A stretch of 22,689 nt of DNA from Chara braunii (GCA_003427395.1 BFEA01000039.1:3748573-3771261), one strand, 5' to 3'; numbered from the stretch's first letter, positions 1-8,484 are shown. Notes: generated from the sequence alone by a model not told the origin. Numbers and translations are program-made.

Positions 1-54
<54 letters not shown>

Positions 55-157
55 CGCTCTCTCTCTCTCTCTCTCGGTCTCTCTTTCTCTCTCTCTCTCT
101 ACCAGTCTCTCTCTCTCTCTCTCTCTACCGGTCTCTCTCTCTCTCGCGCGCGCGCGC
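1..157. repeat. CT microsatellite ending in a CG run
   Basis: Almost pure CT dinucleotides with sporadic interruptions (CG, GG, ACCAG, ACCGG) and a terminal (CG)n run near 145-157. The array is open at the left edge of the window, so its full length is unknown. It directly precedes a purine-rich repeat, as does the CT/CA array at 2421-2477. Confidence 0.97.
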
Positions 158-178
158 ACGCTCGTATTGAGATCGTAA

Positions 179-933
179 AACGAAATGCAGTGTTTAGATC
201 GACGCGTAGAAAAGAAGAAGAAAACGAAATGCAAGGTCGGACGTTAAGGAGGAAGGAGGAGATCGAGGTGACAGACAGAGGAGGGAGGGAGGGAGGGAGG
301 GAGGGAGGACGTAAAAAAGGGAGAGAGGAGATTGAGCAGACGGAGAGAGGAGGGATAGAAGACGGAGGACGCAGGAGGGTCAGACGTTAAGAAGGGAGGG
401 AGGAGATTGAGCAGACGCACGGAGGAGGGAAGGAGCAGTGAGGGCGCAGGAGGACATAGAGAGGGAGGCAGCGTGAGGAGCGAGGCAGGATGACGGGAGG
501 TCAGGCGGAGGTCGAGCAGACGACGGGGAGGGAGCATGTGGAGCGGATCTCGTGCGCAGGGAGGAAGGAGGGCAGAGGGAGGGAGGAAGAAGGGAAGAGG
601 GAGGGAGGAAGGAGGGTAGAGGGAGGGAGGAAGGAGGGAAGAGGGAGGGAGGAAGGAGGGCAGAGGGAGGGAGGAAGAAGGGAGAAAGGAGGTGGTCAGG
701 ATATCGAGGGGAGATTTGGCTAAGGTCGGGAGTGGAGAGGTAGGAGGTCGGGGGTAGGGAGGGAGAAGGTCCGGAAGAGGGAGTGTGGACAGCGGCGACC
801 GGTGGAGGAAGAAGATGGAGGAGAAGAAGAAGATGAAGGGCCTCGGGACGACACTTAACAAATGTGAAAAAGAAGAAAATACGTTGGATGTATCTTTCCG
901 TGTTCTAGCGGGAAATGCGTTCTAAATTTGCAC
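179..933 (+). repeat. Purine-rich dispersed repeat, copy 1
   Basis: About 755 bp. It has a unique-looking left end (TTTAGATCGAC, then AAAGAAGAAG and AATGCAAGGTC), a purine-rich minisatellite core built from GGGAGGAGG and GAGCAGACGGA motifs, and a right end containing AAATGTGAAAAAG, TACGTTGGATG, TGTTCTAGC and TTCTAAATTTGCAC. The same left end, core vocabulary and right end recur in the same orientation at 2527-3683, so this is a defined repeat and not just simple sequence. Long open frames on both strands come from the low-complexity core (Ser/Pro/Leu-rich or Arg/Glu/Gly-rich) and are not supported as genes. The family is not recognised. Confidence 0.85.
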
Positions 934-1083
934 ATTTGGTGAGTGGTGCGGCAAGGCCCGAAGAATCCACACCATGACTTTTTACACTTCTCTGTGGACG
1001 TAATTGCTAACAGGTGCATCCATGCTGGGTCGGAAACACGTTCATATACATCCAGCAAAGTCCTCTCGTGTGAGTATGCCCTA

Positions 1084-1087
<4 letters not shown>

Positions 1088-1113
<26 letters not shown>
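1088..1113. repeat. Short CT microsatellite abutting adapter
   Basis: About 26 bp of CT repeat runs directly into the Nextera-type sequence at 1114-1143. The right boundary of this array is therefore probably artificial. Confidence 0.95.
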
Positions 1114-1117
<4 letters not shown>

Positions 1118-1143
1118 CACATCTAGATGTGTATAAGAGACAG
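1114..1143. other. Residual Nextera transposon mosaic-end adapter (assembly artefact)
   Basis: Positions 1125-1143 read AGATGTGTATAAGAGACAG, the complete 19-bp Tn5 mosaic end used in Nextera libraries. The 11 bp before it (1114-1124, TATACACATCT) are the reverse complement of the outer part of the same end, so two ends meet head to head as in a Nextera mate-pair junction. The beginning of the first end blends into the CT array. In one frame it encodes THLDVYKRQ, a signature I associate with adapter contamination in translated assemblies. The flanks 1-1113 and 1144 onward need not be contiguous in the real genome. Confidence 0.95.
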
Positions 1144-1189
1144 CCTTGGCATCGTTCTAAAATCCCTTCCCCAATTCAATTACTTAACT

Positions 1190-1371
1190 GAAATTATTCA
1201 TTCAATCATTAAATTATTCATTCCATCATGGAATTATTCATTCATTCAATCATGAAATTATTCATTCCATCAATCATGAAATTATTCATTCATTCAATCA
1301 TGAAATTTTTCATTCATTCAATCATGAAATTATTCCTTCATTCAATCAATGATATTATTCATTCAATTAAA
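1190..1371. repeat. ATTCATTCAATCATGAA tandem repeat
   Basis: About seven imperfect units of roughly 21-27 bp, each combining ATTATTCATTC(C) with AATCATGAA. The 72-codon plus-strand frame across it (repeating MKLFIHSI) comes from the repeat and is not a gene. The array begins about 45 bp right of the adapter junction. Confidence 0.9.
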
Positions 1372-1557
1372 TTATATTACGGGTACTACGGACTCTTTGC
1401 GATCGCACAGCCTTTATTGGTGGACTTCAACGGTATTACCTAAAGGCTGTGTTGTAACGAGATGTCATTTCGCCTCCTGTCCCCAATTACACTAATTCAG
1501 TAATCTGCCTCCCCCAATATTGGAGGTGGTAGGAGAATCCACCAATAATTGGCTTCC

Positions 1558-1720
1558 GGGGTCAAGTCTCACTAGCAGAGCGTTGAGCTACCTCAACGCC
1601 TGAATCTGGACGTGTTTGTGGAGACGTGGAGTTCAGGAAACTCGACACCATTTCTGCACATCTCCGCAAAAGCGTCCTCATTCAGGCGTTGAGTATACGC
1701 TGCTAGTGGGACTTGGCCCC
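1558..1720. mobile_element. MITE-like hairpin element with ~45-bp terminal inverted repeats
   Basis: The left arm begins GGGGTCAAGTCTCACTAGCAG and continues to CTCAACGCCTGAAT (to about 1605). The right arm (about 1678-1720) is its reverse complement with a few mismatches and a small indel. The loop is about 70 bp and shows no coding capacity. The flanks TTGGCTTCC (left) and TGGCTTTCC (right) resemble an imperfect 8-9 bp target-site duplication, which would suit a hAT-like non-autonomous element, but that assignment is inference. The same termini occur at 6964-7595. Confidence 0.7.
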
Positions 1721-1989
1721 TGGCTTTCCCCTGTGTTGAAGGTCCCCGTCTATTGGTGGGGAGCTGCACCTTGCTGGCAATCGGGCTGAGCGTCCCTCGT
1801 TCTTCGTCTTGTCTTGTGAATAATGTGATATGTTTTGCTATTTGATATGTTTTGTTATTTCACGCTGATGCGATGTGCGGTTACTATAGTGCTCATTGTC
1901 CACGGGTACTCTATCTCTCATTTTCTTGCTGGCACCTGTGCACTCTCGACCTCGGTCATACTATTTGCCGTGTCCCTCTGTCTTTGCCC

Positions 1990-1991
<2 letters not shown>
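1721..1991. other. No gene seen
   Basis: Mixed-composition DNA between the hairpin element and the next CT array. I see no motif, splice pattern or repeat here. Open frames entering the CT array are artefacts of (CT)n, which encodes Ser-Leu repeats. Confidence 0.6.
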
Positions 1992-2079
<88 letters not shown>

Positions 2080-2080
2080 N
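1992..2080. repeat. Uninterrupted CT microsatellite ending in an ambiguous base
   Basis: About 88 bp of perfect CT followed by N at 2080. The perfect run and trailing N suggest that the assembler stopped or gap-filled here, so both the length and the join to GACCTGACCGG on the right are uncertain. Confidence 0.97.
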
Positions 2081-2198
2081 GACCTGACCGGAAAAAACCG
2101 TAGCAGGAAGCTAGCGAAGTCGTAGTATATATCGTCACAAACAGAACTGCCCGGTAAACCGTAGGCAGAGAGAGAGAAGAGGACAACAAACGAGGGGC

Positions 2199-2279
2199 TG
2201 TGACAAACTGTTCATATATATATATATATCGTCACAAATATATATATATATATATATTGTCACATGATATCAGAGCGCC
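2199..2279 (+). mobile_element. LTR-like end plus methionine-tRNA primer-binding site
   Basis: TGATATCAGAGCGCC at 2265-2279 differs by one base, over its first 12, from the plant retrotransposon primer-binding site TGGTATCAGAGC, which pairs with the 3' end of initiator Met tRNA. Immediately upstream, TTGTCACA (2257-2264) is the exact inverse of TGTGACAA (2199-2206), giving TG...CA termini around a 66-bp AT-rich segment. This could be a very short LTR, as in TRIM elements, or only the end of a longer one. I found no gag or pol downstream before the next CT array at 2421. Confidence 0.5.
2213..2257. repeat. TA dinucleotide runs
   Basis: Two (TA)n runs separated by TCGTCACAAA. They lie inside the possible short LTR and probably expanded there by slippage. 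Confidence 0.85.
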
Positions 2280-2419
2280 TAAGCGAAAAAACCAAAAAAA
2301 CAAATATATATCAGGACAGAATCCTGGACCAAATGCATTCCTTGTGATGCAACATTTCGAATGTATCGGGACCCTAATCCGATGCACATACGTTTAGAAT
2401 ACTGGACACTGGGGCAAGG

Positions 2420-2420
<1 letters not shown>

Positions 2421-2454
<34 letters not shown>

Positions 2455-2477
2455 NNCNCACACACACACACACACAC
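2421..2477. repeat. Compound CT/CA microsatellite with ambiguous bases
   Basis: (CT)n to 2454, then N at 2455, 2456 and 2458, then (CA)n to about 2477. The ambiguous bases sit exactly at the change of motif, so the junction may be an assembly join. It lies about 50 bp before the second purine-rich repeat copy. Confidence 0.95.
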
Positions 2478-2526
2478 CACGCGCACCATTGCCACCCACC
2501 AGAGCACGCACTTTATTGGGATTAAA

Positions 2527-3683
2527 CAATGAAATGAATGCAACGTTTAGATCGACCCCTACAAAAGAAGAAGAGAAGAAAATGCAAGGTCCGGCATCAA
2601 GAAGGGAGGGAGGAGATGGAGCAGACGGATAGAAGAGGGAGGAGATCGAGCAGACGGACAAAGGAGGGAGGAGTTCAAGCAGATGGACAGAGGAGGGGAG
2701 GGAGGAGGATGATAAAGGACATAGTACGATCGGACTTTAGAAGTGGGGAGGACATCGAGCAGACGGAGGGAGGAGGGAGGAGGGAGGGGGGAGGGAGGAC
2801 GGAGGACGGAGGACGGAGGAGTGTCAAACGTTAAGAAGGGAGGGAGCACATCGAGCAGACGGAGGAAGGAGGGAGGAGCGAGGACCGAGAGAGAGGGAGA
2901 TGGCGGGTGGAGGGAGGGAGGACGAAGGATCGAACGTTAAGAAAGGAGGGAGCACATCGAGCAGACGGAGGGAGGAAGGAGGAAGGAGCGAGGAGGGAGG
3001 AGGGAGGAAGGAGGGAGGAGGGAGGAAGGAGGGAGGAAGGAGGGAGGAAGGAGGGAGGGGAGAGGGAGGAAGGAGAGAGGAGGGAGGAGGGAGGAGGGAG
3101 AACGAGGACGGAGAGAGAGAGATGGCGGGCGGAGGGAGGGAGGACGGAAGGTGGAGGTCAGGCGGAGGTCGAGCAGAGGAAGGGGAGGTAGGAGGTCGGG
3201 CGGAGGTCGGGCGGAGGGAAGGAGGGAAGGCGAGGGCGGAGGTAGGTAGGGCGGGGAGGTTGGACGGACGGAGGGAGGGAGGAGAAGGAAAGCGGGTGGG
3301 AGGTGGTCCGGCGGCTGTCGAGCGCAGGGAGGTAGGAGGTAGGCGGGAGGAAAGGAGAGCGGAAGGAGGGAAGGAGGGAAGGAGGAGGGCGAAGGGAGGA
3401 AGAAGGAAGGGAGGAGGTCGCGTGGAGGTCGGCGGGAGATCGGGGGAAGGTCGGGGAATGGAGAGGACGCAGGTCGGGCGTAGGGAAGGAGAAGGTCCGG
3501 AAGAGTAAGCTGAGGCGGCGGCTACAGATGAAAGAAGAAGAAGAAGTGAAGAATGAAGAATTGAGGAAGAAAGGAGATGAAGGGCCTCGCCGCGCACCTC
3601 ACCAAATGTGAAAAAGACAAAAGTACGTTACGTTGGATGAATCTTTTCATGTTCTAGCCGGGAAATACATTCTAAATTTGCAC
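2527..3683 (+). repeat. Purine-rich dispersed repeat, copy 2
   Basis: About 1157 bp, in direct orientation to 179-933. The left end (ACGTTTAGATCGAC, AAAGAAGAAG, AAATGCAAGGTC) and right end (AAATGTGAAAAAG, ACGTTGGATGAATC, TGTTCTAGC, TTCTAAATTTGCAC) match copy 1. The core is longer because of extra GGAGGGAGGAAGG and GTCGGGCGGAG units. Open frames up to 257 codons exist on both strands, but they are low complexity and mirror one another, so I do not call genes. The core purine strand is a candidate for triplex or G-quadruplex formation. Confidence 0.85.
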
Positions 3684-4512
3684 TCTGCGCTGCCCTCCAA
3701 CGGCAGAACGCTTTCCCGATCGCGAGAGGACCGCTTTGAAAGCGATCAACGCCAGGAAGCGGCAAGGCGCAGATAAATTTTGTCGTTTGCACCTCCCATT
3801 ATCGAAAGGCCAGCAGAGAAACCATACGCCTAAACCAACCCGTCGGCGCGCAGCGTTCGAAAAGACGGTTCCCGCGGCCCACTTCAGAGGGTTGGGAGAA
3901 GCAAACAAGTACGTTCCAACGGGCTAGGCCAGTAGGTACACCCATGAACCATTGAAAATTGAAATAGGGCCTGGCCAGACCCTCCTTGGAAATCCGATTT
4001 TTAGGAAATGGGAGTCTTTACACCCCGTCCTAATCCTGTGAAAGCGCTCCCGAGAGATTTCCTTGGGTTCCTCGGAACCCCTAGCCAAAACGTCCAAGGG
4101 TCCTCGCTACATCCCTTGGGCCACCAGTACCCCAGGGGGTCTTAGGCCCCCTCAGGGGAGGCTCTGATGCAAATGCATATGGATCCATGTGGTGCACCGA
4201 TTCAGCTACAGCATTAACGGCCTAAAAACGTGGAGGTACTGGTGGTTTAAAGGAGCCACGATTGGCGGAGTGTTCTGGAGCGACAGGATAATTTGGAGTC
4301 GATGGTGGTGCACAGGTCGTCCGTGGTCCATTGCGCCGACATCACCGGCCTCCAGTACCCAACGGGCTTCCAACGGCCTTCCACCGTTACCGTTGGCACG
4401 AAAATGCATGGGGGTGGTTCTTCAGCTGCAAGACGTTTTACGGAACAAGGTTTTTTGTGCGTGCGTCGCCGGCCGTGATATCCAACGGTCGAATTTTTCA
4501 ATTTTTCTACAG
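3684..4512. other. GC-rich intergenic stretch, no gene identified
   Basis: No recognisable protein. GGCTCTGATGCAA near 4160-4172 matches 10 of 13 bases of the inverse of the plant primer-binding site, so a minus-strand retrotransposon end is possible but weak. At 4493-4512 a pyrimidine-rich tract ending CTACAG looks like a 3' splice site, which would begin an exon at 4513 leading towards the coding-like region at 4750. Several open frames of 60-130 codons overlap in this stretch, with none clearly favoured. Confidence 0.35.
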
Positions 4513-4749
4513 GCGATGTTGAAGCATTGTTGGTCGATTGCAGTCATCTGCCTAGCGTGTTTTGTCGGCTATTGTCGGGAGCAGTGATGCAAGCTTTGTT
4601 TCGTGCACGCCTCGCGTGTTGCGATTCATGGCAAACGTCCTACAGCAGTTTCCGCTCCTGCTGCTGGTCACTCTTCTTTTGCTCCTTGTCGTTTTGTTTC
4701 ACATGTGCATTGTTGTGTGGGTCCTCGTGGCAGACGGAAACGATGAACG

Positions 4750-5826
4750 GTGAGGGAGACGATGATGGACAAGCGGGAAACCTCCAACAGACAACCGACA
4801 CGCGCCATTGATTACTCCACTTCAGAACCGGCGGCCGGGGCACGCCGTGCAGGCGCGTATGACCCGACTTTGTATAGTCATCTCCCACCTCACGAGCAGC
4901 CACCGGATCCTGAAGAGGAATGGGTGGATGATCTGCCCCACGCTCTGCCTCCGAGGAGCAGATCGACACAGAACTGGATGGGGAGCCATTATTAACAACG
5001 AGAGGGGGTGACAAGTCGTCATTCGTTCTCTACTCTGCTAGAGGACGGTATCGGTGGAGGCGATGCGGAGATTGTGGACTTGGATTTTGGCTTGCCAAGC
5101 GAGAGTGTTGCAACAACTACACACACTCGTACGTTCAACCTAGCGTCTGGTGTGAGCGTGGTGCAAATGACTGTGCATGGTAGAAAGTCCTCTCCGCAAG
5201 GTGGCAGAGCTGATGGATTTCATCCGCCACCTTCCTTTTCTCGAGGTGCGTGATCATCCGGTGACATGGTGGGGACGGCGTTGCCCCCCCCTTCGGCATC
5301 GTCTTTGACTGCGCCACACCAGAGGGTGGCCGCACCGACGACGAACACAAGCACCGCCGGATCGGAGGAAGGTGGGAGGCAGGTGTGGGAGTCATCTCGG
5401 CGACAGATGCGTCAAATAAGCGCGGAGAACATAACGAGTGGGGTATCGAGGATGTGTGTGGCAAGTGAAGAAACGAATGCAGAAGACGCCCAACGGGCGA
5501 ACAATTACGAATCTCCAGGTGTTCTCTGCGAAGAGGAAGCGGAAGACGCGGAGGACATGGAGATTCGACCCGTGCCTGTGCGTGGTAGAGGCAGGGTTGG
5601 AGGCCTGCATCAAGAGAAGGTTGTTTCCCGTGGTGATCGCCGAGCGTGCCCCCCACCCCTCCACATAGTCGAACCAGAGTCAAGCTTGACAGGGTCTTCT
5701 TTCCTCTGTCCCATCATGCACCCGTATCCGACACATTACAAGTGTCAGATCCGTATACCCTATCGCAACTCGTTCTCAAAACAAACGGGCCCGATATCAA
5801 ACAGGCAGAGGGGGGACGGGGAATAA
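4750..5826 (+). pseudogene. Unrecognised coding-like region with in-frame stops
   Basis: One frame stays open for about 359 codons from 4750 to 5826 apart from two stops: TAA at 4993 and TGA at 5251. The translation is acidic and Pro/Ser/Arg-rich, with no extended hydrophobic segment, for example IDYSTSEPAAGARRAGAYD early and EEEAEDAEDMEIRPVPVRG late. It looks like a disordered region of a transposon-encoded or nuclear protein, but no domain is recognised. The first ATG in this frame is at 4762. Just upstream the +3 frame encodes MNGEGDDDGQAGNLQQTT, which may be the true N-terminal sequence with a frameshift near 4790. The second stop lies inside GAG/GTGCGTGA, a good splice donor at 5246, so it may be intronic. 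A decayed transposon gene is my best guess. Confidence 0.4.
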
Positions 5827-5966
5827 ACAATGCTATTTTTTTTTTCTTTTTTCTTTTGCATTTTTTTTTTCCCACCATAGTGCAGTTGCAGCTCATTCGT
5901 TTTGATGAACGGGCGCTTGGACAGCTCGTAGAAACAGGAGGGGAATCTATAAAAAAAAATCTTTAA
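5646..5966 (+). other. Overlapping +3-frame exon candidate with internal intron-like tract
   Basis: This frame, offset from the 4750-5826 frame, reads SDPYTLSQLVLKTNGPDIK before a long T-rich tract ending CCACCATAG (5880), then VQLQLIRFDERALGQLVE and a stop. The T-rich tract plus AG looks like an intron 3' end, and the sequence after it has a natural amino-acid mixture. It may be the real continuation of the upstream coding-like region through a frameshift or splice. No domain is recognised. Confidence 0.25.
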
Positions 5967-6001
5967 AATCTTTATAAAAAAAAAAACGAAAAAAAAAAAA
6001 C
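5836..6001. repeat. Poly-T then poly-A rich tracts
   Basis: T-rich runs at about 5836-5873 and A-rich runs at about 5950-6001 flank 75 bp of mixed sequence. They are either retroelement tails or ordinary slippage tracts. Confidence 0.8.
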
Positions 6002-6430
6002 AAGAAACTTACGTGAACAGTTGATGTCTCTAATCGGTAATAGCAGGGTCCTTGGCCAACACGGGTGTGAGTGTGAGTGGGTTGTTTGTGATCTGTGGGA
6101 GAGTGTTGGCCTTAAACACTACTTTATTCGGTTGGGGGTGCGAACGATGAAAAGGGATGCCTAACTACTAACAAAATGGTCAGTCTTTGTGTTGGTCGGA
6201 CCCCCACCGGCGACCCCACCCCATCCTTGACCGCCATGGTTGGGGCGGGGTGCAACATGCATCCCCTCTGATGGTTGCAGTGAGACAACAAAGCTATATT
6301 TGGAAACGGTCCCCTGTCTAAGTCTTAGGAGTAGTGGTAGGTAGGTAGTGAAGATGAATTGAAAGATGAGGAAAAAATTGAGAAAAGATAGCATAGTTAA
6401 AAAATTTTAAAAAAATAAAAAAATAAAAAA
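6002..6430. other. No gene seen
   Basis: Mixed sequence becoming A-rich towards 6430 (AAATAAAAAAATAAAAAAA type). No open frame or motif is persuasive. Confidence 0.6.
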
Positions 6431-6518
6431 ATGGTCGCCCGTCCGCGACGGGCGCCTGCTATAACTTTGAGGACTATAATTTCCCAGTCACTTCCAATTG
6501 CGCTGTGTGGTGCTTCGC

Positions 6519-6566
6519 ATACATATATTTATATTTATATTTATATATATATGTATGTATATATTT
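6519..6566. repeat. TATATT/TATG-type AT microsatellite
   Basis: Imperfect (TATATT)n and (TATG)n run. No associated gene. Confidence 0.85.
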
Positions 6567-6623
6567 CCTCTGTTGGCTTACGCCAACGGTCTTGTCGCGT
6601 TCGTCTGTATGTTTTTTTTACAA

Positions 6624-6690
6624 GGAACGTGGGAATTAAACTCCCGTTGAATCCCGTTGAATTTGAAAAAAAATTGTTGAATTCCCGTTA
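6624..6690. repeat. CCCGTTGAAT-motif cluster with tRNA-like fragment
   Basis: GGGAATTAAACTCCC is followed by repeated CCCGTTGAAT and its variants. The first part resembles the inverted T-arm/B-box of a degenerate tRNA, as also seen at 20339-20353. The CGTTGAAT motif recurs at 8155-8205, suggesting related dispersed sequence. Confidence 0.4.
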
Positions 6691-6963
6691 ACGCGAAAAT
6701 GGGCCGCTCCCGCGCTTTTCGGAAAAACAGAATTGATGCGTGGGGTCCGGAACACGTGACCCTAGGCAAAAAAACAAAAACAAAAAAAACATTCCCCCAA
6801 CCCCTGAGGCGCCTCTTATACCACCGAATTAGACCAACATTGACCGACCTGCCACCCGCCACTCACCAACTCCCCGGCACCAGTCCCCAAACCTACCTGG
6901 AAGTCCTCTAAGCCATGCGCCCCCACATCCCCCAACCCCCAAGGCCCCAATTATGTGTGTGCA

Positions 6964-7595
6964 GGGGCGAGGTCTCATTAGCAGTCGGATAGGAGTGTGG
7001 CCCATCTTGTGTGACACTGAGTGGCAGTGGCTTGACAAGTTCATTACGAATTTTTGGGCTGAGAAAACAGAAGAAAGACAAAAAAAAACAACAAAATTGG
7101 GACCTCATACCGAAAATCACGGCAGAGTGCTTCCCAACCATCAGATCACAAATGATCTCATGGTGGTGGTTACAACAACAGTGAACAAAGTAACTGCCAC
7201 ATTTTCTGGAATAAACTTGACTTATGTGAGCGTTGATCCTGACACCCTCCATATACTCCGTGTTTGAAGGAGGGCTCCACCCAATGAGATAATTGCACAA
7301 CAGCAAGTAAAATACTGAAAATCTTTTATCTTGTGGGCCTAAGGCTGACCTCACCCTCGTTTGGGGTTGGCCACACCCCCAACCGATTGGAAAGATTCTG
7401 GTGGGAAGCTTTTTTTACTCGGGCATGCCCAATTAAGGAGAGGAGGAGGGGAACGAAGATCTCCTTACTTTTTCGGGTAATACAAGTAAAATATTGACTG
7501 TGGGATCACGAGTACTACACGGCAGGATTTGGGTCACTCAACTGCCCCACAAACTTGTTTCTATCCTATCCTGTTGCTAGTGGGACCTCGCTCCC
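6964..7595. mobile_element. Larger element sharing termini with the 1558-1720 hairpin element
   Basis: The left end GGGGCGAGGTCTCATTAGCAG (6964-6984) is inverted at the right end (about 7574-7595, GTTGCTAGTGGGACCTCGCTCCC on the plus strand). GGATAGGA follows the left terminus and is mirrored inside the right one. The terminal sequence parallels GGGGTCAAGTCTCACTAGCAG of the 1558-1720 element. The 590-bp interior has no long open frame and no transposase, so it would be non-autonomous. I could not see a clear target-site duplication. Confidence 0.55.
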
Positions 7596-7598
7596 GAT

Positions 7599-7785
7599 GT
7601 GTTGTGTGTGCGCGCATGTGTATATGAGTGTGTCTGCGTGTGAGAGTGTGTCTGTGCATGAATATGTATGTATGCGTGTGTGTATGTGTGTGTTTGTAAG
7701 TGTGTGTGTGTGTGTGTGCATGTGTGTGTATGTTTATGTGTGTTTGTATGTGTTGTGTATCTCTGTGTGTGCGTGCGTGTCTGTT
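7599..7785. repeat. Imperfect TG-rich microsatellite
   Basis: TGTG runs interrupted by CA, TA and GA changes, giving Cys/Val-rich open frames that are not genes. It starts immediately after the right end of the 6964-7595 element. Confidence 0.9.
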
Positions 7786-8110
7786 TTTTCTTTTTTATTT
7801 GCTTTTATGTTTGTTTTTTTTTTATACTTAAAAAAAAAAAAATGTTGTTATACATCTTTGAAATTTTTATAACCCTATATTTTTAGCTTGTTTTTCTGTT
7901 TTTTTTTTTAGCCTTAAAAATATCTCTGTGTAACAAAAAAAAAAAACCCTCATTTTATTTGTTTTTTTTTTCTTCCATTGTCTTTATGTTTTTTTTTGTT
8001 TTTAATATAGTAAAAAATCAAAAAATAAAAATAAACATATGAGGTTGTAGAGCTCAAAACGATCTGCAATCCTCTATTTTTATTTTATTTTTTGATTATT
8101 TTCAGCCTGC
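7780..8110. other. T- and A-homopolymer rich stretch, no gene
   Basis: Alternating long T and A runs with TTTTATTT motifs. Nothing else is discernible. Confidence 0.75.
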
Positions 8111-8229
8111 GAAAAAAATCATCGTGGGTCCCGTTGTAACCCGTCTAACGGGCTTTTCAACGGGGATTCAATGCGGATTCAATGCGCGTTGAATCTTTCA
8201 ACACGGAACCCGCGTTGATTCGATTTTCG

Positions 8230-8300
8230 GATACACAGGCGTCCGTGGTAAACCCACGAACTGTTGAGATACAGATCGGAGTTCGATCCCCATTGAGGAT
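8230..8300 (+). other. tRNA-like (pol III box-like) module in the 1-kb repeat
   Basis: GAGTTCGATCCCC at 8279-8291 fits the B-box consensus GGTTCGANNCC closely. About 30 bp upstream, GCGTCCGTGGTAAAC (8239-8253) is a weak A-box. The counterpart in the other copy (20334-20395, minus) has GAGTTTAATTCCCC. No acceptor stem closes, so it is not a functional tRNA. Confidence 0.4.
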
Positions 8301-8484
8301 CAATTTTTGTGTTTTTTTTTTAACTCTTTCTCGATTCATGCGTATCATCCTTGCACAGGGACCATGCAAATCTGTGCAGCGGATTTTCGCCACATGATCT
8401 CAACGATCGTGAGGCCAAAAATTGGCCGCGCCCGGTTAAACTGCCCCCAGGCTTCTCCTGCAAAAGGAGCTAGTATCAATAGGG

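Noticed and set aside
244-861. 205-codon minus-strand frame, with overlapping plus-strand frames
   Set aside because: Translation is almost only Ser, Pro and Leu (or Arg, Glu and Gly on the other strand), as expected from a GGGAGG minisatellite. Long frames on both strands at once indicate low complexity.
943-1191. 82-codon plus-strand frame
   Set aside because: It crosses a CT array and the Nextera mosaic end; the LDVYKRQ section is adapter-encoded.
1228-1443. 72-codon plus-strand frame with repeated MKLFIHSI
   Set aside because: It is a translation of the ATTCATTCAATCATGAA tandem array.
2824-3597. 257-codon minus-strand and 202-codon plus-strand frames
   Set aside because: Same low-complexity explanation. 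They lie in the expanded core of the second purine-rich repeat copy.
3736-3927. 63-codon plus-strand frame as an exon (KAINARKRQGADKF)
   Set aside because: Composition is not unreasonable, but there is an equally long minus-strand frame over the same bases and no domain or splice support.
5135-5683. 182-codon minus-strand frame
   Set aside because: It is antisense to the more protein-like plus-strand region 4750-5826, with no recognised motif and a Pro/Ser/His-rich shadow composition.
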